Assembly: GCA_013813125.1 (NCBI GenBank)
Contig: JACCSH010000258.1
Location: 1 to 8,911, forward strand
Origin: Nocardioidaceae bacterium
Lineage (GTDB): Bacteria > Actinomycetota > Actinomycetes > Propionibacteriales > Nocardioidaceae
Direction: 5' to 3'
DNA length: 8,911 bases
Made by a program: the position numbers and the translations under genes. The notes below the pieces were generated by a model that saw nothing but the letters and a program-made list of their open reading frames with translations, was not told the origin of the DNA and made no database searches. Of this stretch, positions 1 through 5,373 are shown one piece after another (the first letter of the stretch is position 1; the number at the start of each line of letters is the position of its first letter).

Positions 1-9
1 TATGTAAAT

Positions 10-24
10 CGGACCCTATGTCCG
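10..24. repeat. Inverted repeat CGGAC-N5-GTCCG
   Basis: Perfect 5-bp arms CGGAC and GTCCG flank a 5-bp centre (CCTAT). The wider flanks (TATGTAAAT on the left, TTATGTAG on the right) are partly complementary, so the arms extend imperfectly to about 12-14 bp. That layout resembles the core of a tyrosine-recombinase site, but a simple operator is equally possible. Confidence 0.45.
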
Positions 25-48
25 TTATGTAGAGATCATCGCTTGCTT

Positions 49-59
49 AACACTGTGTT
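49..59. repeat. Palindrome AACACTGTGTT
   Basis: An 11-bp palindrome with 5-bp arms and a single central T lies in the AT-richer region, about 30 bp before the plus-strand ATG at 89. Its size suits a dimeric repressor or activator site. No regulator gene is visible next to it. Confidence 0.35.
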
Positions 60-88
60 GCGGACTGATTACATAGCGGAGGGGCCGA

Positions 89-304
89 ATGGTGTCTAAC
101 TCTGACCAAACGGTCAAATTTCCGTCATCGACGCCCGGAGACACAGGAGAACCTGCTCGGAACACCTCAGCGCCCACTGCCCGAAGCGCCAGTGCTGTCC
201 GCACCCGTCAGCAGGCCTGCCTTTACTGCGTTCATGATCGCCTGAGCACGATTGGCCGCACCCAACTTCTCGTACAGCCGAGCGATATGCGTCTTGGTGG
301 TTGA
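89..304 (+). CDS. Doubtful 71-aa ORF with a strong ribosome-binding site
   Basis: This plus-strand ORF starts at an ATG preceded by GGAGG (78-82) with a 6-nt spacer, one of the best Shine-Dalgarno sequences in the window. Only the first 26 codons or so lie outside the response regulator gene. The rest is antisense to the DNA-binding domain of that gene, which makes a conserved protein there unlikely. The product (starting MVSNSDQTVKF) is Ser/Thr/Arg-rich, has no recognisable domain, membrane segment or signal peptide, and holds a CLYC cysteine pair. It may be a truncated reading frame whose original 3' part was lost or replaced, or a chance ORF behind a real translation start. Confidence 0.2.
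   Translation: MVSNSDQTVKFPSSTPGDTGEPARNTSAPTARSASAVRTRQQACLYCVHDRLSTIGRTQLLVQPSDMRLGG
103..116. repeat. Inverted repeat TGACC-AAAC-GGTCA
   Basis: Perfect 5-bp arms surround a 4-nt centre. It lies 12 nt past the ATG at 89 on the plus strand and about 50 bp beyond the regulator's stop codon on the minus strand. The layout resembles operators bound by TetR-family repressors. As a transcript hairpin it is short and lacks a U-tract on either strand, so it is a poor intrinsic terminator. Confidence 0.35.
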
Positions 305-826
305 GTCGGAGATGAATAAGCTTCGGGAGACTGCAGCAATCCCCAGCCCCTCAGCGAGCAGTTCCAGCACTCTGCGTTCCCGTTCGGACAGCTGTGGACC
401 CTCAGGCGCCATCCGGCGCTGCAGCGCACCATTGAGGTTCTTTGCGGTGAACGAGTGCGGAGAAACCGCAGCGTGGCGGGCTGCGGCCACCACATCATCA
501 CTGGGAGCGTCCTTGGCGACGAACGCCGAGGCGCCGGCATCTAGGGCGGCGAACAACTGCTCGTCTCCCGCATACATGGTGAGCACGACCACACCGATGT
601 CCGGGAACAGTTTGCGCAGACTGCGAGCGGCGTCGAGCCCACTGCCGTCGGGCAGGCGTATATCGACTACCGCGACGTCTGGAGTGTGCTCCCGTGCCAT
701 CGCCAAACCTTCGGCAACCGAGCTCGCCTCCGCGGCGATGACGAAGTCGCCGCTTCGCGCGAACGCCAGATGCAAACCGTGGCGGATCAACTCGTGATCG
801 TCGATCAGCAGCACCGACCTAGCCAC
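167..826 (-). CDS. NarL/FixJ-type response regulator with LuxR HTH
   Basis: This is a 219-aa cytoplasmic two-component response regulator, a normal length for the NarL family. The receiver domain (about residues 3-120) has the acidic pair D9-D10, phospho-acceptor D55 in VVDIRLP, T83 and K105. The C-terminal LuxR-type helix-turn-helix (about 144-206) starts with LSERERRVLELLAEG and contains the recognition-helix region STTKTHIARLYEKLG. A short Gly/Ser tail ends the protein. Translation starts at GTG (826); GGTGG (833-837) six bases upstream is a plausible ribosome-binding site. The start overlaps the end of the kinase gene by 8 bp, so the two are almost certainly a cognate pair. As last gene of the pilus operon it probably controls pilus or adhesion genes; that role is inferred from position only. 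Confidence 0.93.
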   Translation of the reverse strand: MARSVLLIDDHELIRHGLHLAFARSGDFVIAAEASSVAEGLAMAREHTPDVAVVDIRLPDGSGLDAARSLRKLFPDIGVVVLTMYAGDEQLFAALDAGASAFVAKDAPSDDVVAAARHAAVSPHSFTAKNLNGALQRRMAPEGPQLSERERRVLELLAEGLGIAAVSRSLFISDSTTKTHIARLYEKLGAANRAQAIMNAVKAGLLTGADSTGASGSGR

Positions 827-2501
827 AAGTCGCCACCGGTGCTTGCTGGCGGGTTCGCCAAGGCTCCGGCCGGACCGGTGGCAAAGCCTGCGTTGCTACG
901 GCGTTGGCGTCGGTCGACGGTTTCAAGGAGACCGACACTCTGGTGCCGCCCCCGGGTCGTTCGGTGACGGCAAGCGTTGCTCCGATGCGGTCAGCACGCT
1001 CACGCATGATGCTCAGCCCAAAGCCGTGCGCCGGAACATCTGATCCCAGGCCCGATCCATCATCCTCGACGAGCAGTTCTGCAGCCGGTGGTCGGACGTG
1101 ACAGGAGACCCACAGGTTGTCCGCGCTGGCGTGCTTACGAGCGTTGGTGACTGCTTCTTGAATGATGCGGAGTAGTTCCTCCTCAACCTCGATCCCTAGG
1201 CGCTCTGGCGACTCATCGAGTGACAGGTGAACGGCAGTGGTTGAGCGGGAACCCACCTCGCGTAGGTACTCTCCGAGCACCGCTCCGAGCCCGCTAGACC
1301 TGCTCACCTGGCTGCGCAGGTCGAAGATCGACAGTCGCAGGTCGTTGACGATGCGGCTCAACTCCGCGCGCACCTGGGCTACGCGGTTAGCTCTCGCGGT
1401 GCTGTCCGAAGCCGACGCCAGATCGTCGACCAGATAACCGAGCGAGGCGATCTCTTGGGCGATTCCATCGTGGATCTCACGGGCGAGGCGGTGGCGCTCT
1501 TCTACCGTTGCGTGGGTCCGAACCTCGTCGAAGAGCAAAGCGCTGTCAAGGCGCAGAGCGCGCTCGTCGAGCAGGGCCTGGAGCTCCGCCTGGGTGACCG
1601 CAGCGAGTGGCTTTTTGAGCTCTAGCGTTAGGACACCCACCATCCGCGTTCCCACCCGCAGGGGCAGCGCAGTTCGCGTCGGTCCTACCTCGTAGATGCC
1701 TCGCGCGGCCGACTGGGCGGACGCCCGGTGCTGAGATTGGACCGGCGGTGTCTCATGGGCGGCATCGACAGTCGCCCAACACTGCACTACGAGCGGATCG
1801 CTCATCGGACGCCCCGGCACCCGGTCGAGGTTGTTTTGGGCCAGCGCGACAAATGCGCCGCCTTGGGTGCGGACCAGCAGGGCTCCGCAGCCGTCGGGAA
1901 CGAGGGTTAGACAGTCGTCGAGCAGGCTGCCCGACAAGACGATCGGGTCGAGTCCAGCAGACAAGCCTCGGGACACCTGGCGCAGTTGATGGAGCAGGCG
2001 GGAAGCAGCGGCGTACCGCGCCTGGTCCTCGTCGGCGGGCGCAGTACGGAGCCGCCGGATCCAGGACCCCAGCAGGCCGAGGCCGATCGCGGTCAACAAC
2101 CACGGCAACATCTCCCGTAAGTAGACCGTCGAGAGCTCTGGATTCAGCCGCACGATCGGCACTAGCGCGATCGAGCCCAGCTCGACCAGGAAGGCAGCGG
2201 ACACGGTGCTCATCCCGCCGATCAAACCGGCTAGTAGTGCGGGAACCATGAGGTACATTCCCAACGGCTGGTTTATGGCGCCAGTGATGCCGAGCGTCAT
2301 TCCTACCAGCGCCGCCTCGATGACTGGCGCGGCCTGCCTGATGAGACCCGACGGCTGAACCAGGCAGAACGTGACGGCGATGGCACAGAGCATCAGGTAG
2401 CCAGACGTGACACGGGGAAGCGCCTCGGTTGCACCGGCAAAGCCGAGCGTGGCTGCCAGCCCGAATACGCGGATGTTGATGCCGATGCGTGTGGGGGTCA
2501 T
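819..2501 (-). CDS. NarL/DesK-family membrane sensor histidine kinase
   Basis: A 560-aa kinase. The N-terminus (about residues 10-150) has several hydrophobic segments and little extracytoplasmic sequence, so the signal may be membrane-derived. A cytoplasmic stretch (about 165-325) looks GAF-like. The dimerisation/phosphotransfer helix (HisKA_3 type) carries the motif HDGIAQ with phospho-acceptor H344; D345 and Q349 fit the DxxxQ phosphatase motif of this family, so both kinase and phosphatase activity are expected. The ATPase domain has the N box EAVTNARKHA (N453), G1 VEDDGSGLG and G2 GFGLSIMRERADRIGATL. A Pro/Gln/Arg-rich tail of about 30 residues follows the ATPase domain. The gene begins 2 nt after the tadC stop with only a weak ribosome-binding site, suggesting coupling to tadC. 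Its stimulus is unknown. Confidence 0.93.
   Translation of the reverse strand: MTPTRIGINIRVFGLAATLGFAGATEALPRVTSGYLMLCAIAVTFCLVQPSGLIRQAAPVIEAALVGMTLGITGAINQPLGMYLMVPALLAGLIGGMSTVSAAFLVELGSIALVPIVRLNPELSTVYLREMLPWLLTAIGLGLLGSWIRRLRTAPADEDQARYAAASRLLHQLRQVSRGLSAGLDPIVLSGSLLDDCLTLVPDGCGALLVRTQGGAFVALAQNNLDRVPGRPMSDPLVVQCWATVDAAHETPPVQSQHRASAQSAARGIYEVGPTRTALPLRVGTRMVGVLTLELKKPLAAVTQAELQALLDERALRLDSALLFDEVRTHATVEERHRLAREIHDGIAQEIASLGYLVDDLASASDSTARANRVAQVRAELSRIVNDLRLSIFDLRSQVSRSSGLGAVLGEYLREVGSRSTTAVHLSLDESPERLGIEVEEELLRIIQEAVTNARKHASADNLWVSCHVRPPAAELLVEDDGSGLGSDVPAHGFGLSIMRERADRIGATLAVTERPGGGTRVSVSLKPSTDANAVATQALPPVRPEPWRTRQQAPVATCG
832..882 (-). promoter_or_regulatory. Possible mRNA stem-loop masking the regulator's ribosome-binding site
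   Basis: GCCACCGGT (832-840) and ACCGGTGGC (874-882) form a perfect 9-bp inverted repeat with a 33-nt loop. Inside the loop, TGGCG (847-851) and CGCCA (856-860) form a second 5-bp stem. In the minus-strand mRNA the downstream arm contains GGTGG, the best ribosome-binding site for the regulator's GTG start at 826. Folding would hide it, and ribosomes finishing the kinase gene would open it. The element lies within the kinase's poorly constrained C-terminal tail. The pairing is visible in the sequence; the regulatory role is inferred. Confidence 0.4.
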
Positions 2502-2503
2502 GG

Positions 2504-3442
2504 CTATTGACCGCCGAACGTGCCGATGATGGCGATTGCTGCGGGCCCTAACACCGAGATGAACAGAGTGGGGAGGATGCAGAAAATCAGTGGCACCATG
2601 ATCTTCACCGGCACCTTCTGGGCCTTCTCCTCGGCTCGTTGCCGACGCTTGATGCGCATCTCTGCCGACTGGACGCGCAGCACTTGGCCCACGGGTATTC
2701 CGAAGGCGTCAGCCTGCACCATCGAGTTTGCGAACCCGCGCAGCTCAGGTAGCGACGTACGTTCTCCGAGCGCGCGCATCGCCTGGCTGCGACCCATGCC
2801 GATCTGCATCTCGGTCAGCACCCGGGAGAACTCCTCGGAGACCGGTCCATCGGTGTTTCGGGCTACCTGTGACAGTGCGGCGTCGAAACCCAGGCCCGCC
2901 TCCACCGAGATCGTGAGCAGGTCGAGCGCATCGGGCAAGTCTTTCTGCATCGTCTCGGCGCGGTCTGACCCCCTCTGGTACAGCCACAGGTTCACGCCCA
3001 CGTAGCCGATCAGTGATGCGCCGACCGAGAGGACCAGACGAGGCATGAGGCCAAGACCCAGCAGTGCCGTGCCGATGAGCGCTGCGGTCAGGCCGACGCC
3101 GAAGCCAAGCACCTTCATGCCCACGACGCGGTCGACTGTCCAACCCGGCGGGTTGCCGGCAAGGTCGAGCTTGCGCCGCAGGCGCTCGGCGTTGTCAGCC
3201 GGCGTCAGCCGGCGCCCTAGCGCCGTCAGCCGACCCAGGAGAGGGGTCAGAACCCTATCGTTGAACGACGCTTCCTCATCGGGCAACGCCATCTCCGCCG
3301 ACGCCCCAAACGCCGCGATCGCCGCGATCGAGCGGTTGACGCCGCCCTGCTCGTTCGTGAGCCCACTGATGGCGACAAGGGCGACGACCAGGGCGAGGAA
3401 GATGAGGCCTACGCCCAACGCGAGCAGAAGTGTCGGGCTCAT
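2504..3442 (-). CDS. tadC: TadC, Tad/Flp pilus platform protein (T2SS F domain)
   Basis: A 312-aa integral membrane protein. There is an N-terminal membrane helix (about residues 4-27), a charged cytoplasmic stretch (about 50-100), a hydrophobic pair (about 107-154), the type II secretion F domain (about 168-280, with DALDLLTISVEAGLGF and ADAFGIPVGQVLRVQSAEMR) and a C-terminal membrane segment (about 281-308). These features are typical of TadC, which with TadB forms the inner-membrane platform beneath the pilus. I chose the start at 3442 because it forms a TGATG overlap with the tadB stop and has GGAGG 4 nt upstream. The reading frame stays open further upstream, but that stretch lies inside tadB and translates to Arg/Pro-rich shadow sequence. 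Short tandem duplications occur at 3194-3213 (10-bp unit) and 3311-3328 (9-bp unit, IAAIAA). Confidence 0.94.
   Translation of the reverse strand: MSPTLLLALGVGLIFLALVVALVAISGLTNEQGGVNRSIAAIAAFGASAEMALPDEEASFNDRVLTPLLGRLTALGRRLTPADNAERLRRKLDLAGNPPGWTVDRVVGMKVLGFGVGLTAALIGTALLGLGLMPRLVLSVGASLIGYVGVNLWLYQRGSDRAETMQKDLPDALDLLTISVEAGLGFDAALSQVARNTDGPVSEEFSRVLTEMQIGMGRSQAMRALGERTSLPELRGFANSMVQADAFGIPVGQVLRVQSAEMRIKRRQRAEEKAQKVPVKIMVPLIFCILPTLFISVLGPAAIAIIGTFGGQ
3194..3213. repeat. Tandem 10-bp duplication inside tadC
   Basis: GTCAGCCGGC occurs twice head to tail, and a partial third copy (GTCAGCCG) lies at 3225-3232. It falls in the segment encoding RRLTPADN, just before the first hydrophobic pair. 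Since 10 is not a multiple of three, gain or loss of one unit would shift the tadC frame. With two copies this is most likely an incidental duplication. Confidence 0.6.
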
Positions 3443-5373
3443 CAGACCTCCACTTTCACGGACTTGGACATCCAGAAGGAGCCGACCGCCAGCAGCATCG
3501 CCGCGAACCCGAGCATCACCCAACCAAGCAGCGTGCTGAACATCGGCGAGACGTACTCTCGCTGGGTCAGCACCAGGAACACCATGAACGCGGGGGGCAG
3601 GCCGCCGAGGACCCATGCTGACAGGCGCCCCTCGGCCGAAAGTGTCAATACCTGGCGGCGCAGGTACTCGCGTTCGCGCAATGTGGCCGCGACGGTGAGC
3701 ATGAGCTCGGCCAGGTTGCCACCGACCTGGCGTTGGATCCGGATTGCCATGACGACCCACCGGAAGTCGTCGCTGCTCATCCGTTCGCTCACACCGTCGA
3801 GGGCATCCTCGATGTCGACACCGAGGCGAGCCTCGATGAGTGCCCTGCGGAACTCACCGGCCATCGGCTCGGTGCCTTCGCGCACGATCGTGTCGACCGA
3901 CTGGGCGAGTGACAAGCCGGCCTTGAGCCCGCCGGACATGAGTTGGAGAGACTCAGAGAGCTGCGCATTGAAGGCCTTGATCCTGCGAGACACCTTGTGG
4001 CCGAGGTAGAAGCGCGGTGCAAGAACGCCGAATGTAAGCATGAGCAGTGTCAGTGGGATCCCCCCACTGGTGAGCAGGAAGCCGGCGAGGGCGAAGACGA
4101 CTGCTATCCCGGCATGGAGGAGCACCCACTCAGCGGGCTTGAGGGACAGGCCAGCCGCGTCAAGCTTGCGGGCCAGCTTCGCTTCAAAACCGCCGCCGCC
4201 GATGGCTTTTTGTGTCAGCTTGAGGGCGGACTCGCGGACGTTCGCCGGCGCCGGCGCCGGTGACGCTCCTTCAGTGCCGTAGGCCGCGAGCCTGTCCGTC
4301 AGAGTCACCTTCACCTTGGGCTGGAATACACCAAGGGCGCCTGCTACGGCGAGCAGGAGCGCGAAACCGATCGCCACGATGCCGCCGATCAGCAGAGGCC
4401 GGGGCACGACAAAGCCCGGCGGATCTACCGGGAGCAGTGCAGGAGGCGAGTCCACACTCGCAGGGTCAGCCAAGCCGAGCGAGACGAACGCGTTGTCGTC
4501 GTAGGTGGTGCCACCGGCAGCCACGCTCACCACCAAGTCGGCGTCGGAGCCCGCCTTCTCCGCGGGCACCGGGAAGGACACCAGGATCTGGCTGGCCAGC
4601 GCTTGCGCCTCGTCGGTGAACAGGTCAGTAAGTGCGGTCGGGTCAGCGGCGCTCACCAAACTCCCCTGACCGGCGTCGGCGATTGTGGACAGGTGGGACT
4701 GGCTGTCCACTTCTTCACCCAGCGACACGACGTCCACACGCGCGCCGGACCGCTTCACCGTCTTCGCCAAATCAGCCAGAGGAGAGCCAGTCGTGTCGAG
4801 ACGACCGTCTGACAGCACCAAGAGCCGGCGCTGCCCATCGACGCCGGCAACGGACAGGGCGGTCGCGATCCCTTCGTACAGGTGCGTTTCCAGCGACAAC
4901 TGGAGCCCTTCGATCTGGTCGCGCAGCAGGTCCCGGTCGAGAGTCGGTTCGACGAGCGTGTCGACGGTGCTGGCGAACGTGACCAGCCCGATCTCGACAT
5001 CTGATGGCGCTTGGTCGATGAAGGCAAGCGCAGCTTGCTTCGCTTCGTTGAACGGTCTTCCTTGCATGGTCTTGCTCACGTCGAGGGTCAGGACCGTCAC
5101 CCGGCCCAGGCGCTCACCGGAAGTGGACGCCAAGGTCGCCGTGGCATCCACCTCGGTACCGTCGACTCTCACCGTCACCGACGACAGGTCGGGCTGTTCG
5201 CCTTCGGGAAGACCTTCGATCGAGTAAAGGACTCGGACGGTTCCGTCCTCAGACTCGACGTTGTCGATGTTGCCCGATCCCGCCGCGACTGCTGACGCCC
5301 CCGTGGCGAGGAGGACCGCCGTACTCGCCAAGAGAGTGAGAGATGCCACGAGGCAGCGGCGGCACCACTGCAT
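3442..5373 (-). CDS. tadB: TadB platform protein fused to an exported VWA domain
   Basis: At 643 aa this is about twice the usual TadB length. Residues 1-31 form a signal peptide (basic MQWCRRC, hydrophobic core, AVAAG). A VWA domain follows (about 92-265) with metal-site residues D98-x-S100-x-T102, T163 and D189; the third position is Thr where Ser is usual. A membrane helix (about 326-349) and a Pro-Ala linker (372-377) lead to standard TadB: helices at about 416-455, a cytoplasmic type II secretion F domain (about 465-585, with LSESLQLMSGGLKAGLSLAQ and NLAELMLTVAATLRERE) and two C-terminal helices (about 588-604, 613-636). The predicted topology puts VWA outside and the F domain inside. 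The gene overlaps the cpaF stop as TGATG and has no clear ribosome-binding site, so it probably depends on coupling. The TadB assignment is firm; the VWA's role in binding a pilus component or surface ligand is inferred. Confidence 0.92.
   Translation of the reverse strand: MQWCRRCLVASLTLLASTAVLLATGASAVAAGSGNIDNVESEDGTVRVLYSIEGLPEGEQPDLSSVTVRVDGTEVDATATLASTSGERLGRVTVLTLDVSKTMQGRPFNEAKQAALAFIDQAPSDVEIGLVTFASTVDTLVEPTLDRDLLRDQIEGLQLSLETHLYEGIATALSVAGVDGQRRLLVLSDGRLDTTGSPLADLAKTVKRSGARVDVVSLGEEVDSQSHLSTIADAGQGSLVSAADPTALTDLFTDEAQALASQILVSFPVPAEKAGSDADLVVSVAAGGTTYDDNAFVSLGLADPASVDSPPALLPVDPPGFVVPRPLLIGGIVAIGFALLLAVAGALGVFQPKVKVTLTDRLAAYGTEGASPAPAPANVRESALKLTQKAIGGGGFEAKLARKLDAAGLSLKPAEWVLLHAGIAVVFALAGFLLTSGGIPLTLLMLTFGVLAPRFYLGHKVSRRIKAFNAQLSESLQLMSGGLKAGLSLAQSVDTIVREGTEPMAGEFRRALIEARLGVDIEDALDGVSERMSSDDFRWVVMAIRIQRQVGGNLAELMLTVAATLREREYLRRQVLTLSAEGRLSAWVLGGLPPAFMVFLVLTQREYVSPMFSTLLGWVMLGFAAMLLAVGSFWMSKSVKVEV
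3447..3451 (-). promoter_or_regulatory. Ribosome-binding site of tadC
   Basis: On the minus strand GGAGG precedes the tadC ATG by 4 nt and overlaps the last codons of tadB (VEV-stop). This site, with the TGATG junction, fixes the tadC start at 3442. Confidence 0.75.
4244..4260. repeat. GCCGGC hexanucleotide repeat encoding a Pro-Ala linker
   Basis: Nearly three copies of GCCGGC encode the alternating Pro-Ala run PAPAPA (residues 372-377 of TadB). The linker separates the VWA-and-anchor half from the classical TadB half. Copy-number changes would be in frame and would only alter linker length. Confidence 0.7.

Larger units (their letters stand above)
1..88. promoter_or_regulatory. AT-richer, palindrome-dense end region: control region or mobile-element edge
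   Basis: The first 80 bases contain 35 G+C (44%), well below the rest of the window. TATGTAA at 1-7 is repeated in perfect inverted orientation as TTACATA at 69-75, and a related TTATGTAG lies at 25-32. CGGAC (10-14) pairs with GTCCG (20-24) around a 5-bp centre, and CGGAC recurs directly at 61-65. AACACTGTGTT at 49-59 is a perfect palindrome around one central base. I see no convincing -35/-10 pair at correct spacing. The crowding of short inverted arms could be regulator operators, a tyrosine-recombinase site or the terminus of a transposable element. Which of these it is cannot be decided here. Confidence 0.4.

Noticed and set aside
40..80. Sigma-70 promoter for the plus-strand ORF (TTGCTT at 43-48 with TACATA at 70-75)
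   Set aside because: The spacing is 21 bp, too long, and the predicted transcript start would fall within the ribosome-binding site.
103..116. Rho-independent terminator for the operon
   Set aside because: The stem is only 5 bp and no U-tract follows on the minus strand. Termination probably lies further left or is factor-dependent.
1748..2251. 167-aa plus-strand ORF opposite the histidine kinase
   Set aside because: It is antisense to the sensor region, extremely rich in Arg, Pro and Ser, and has no recognisable motif.
3443..3760. N-terminal extension of tadC by 106 residues
   Set aside because: It falls inside the tadB T2SSF and membrane region in another frame, and the extension is Arg/Pro-rich. 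The TGATG junction and GGAGG favour the start at 3442.
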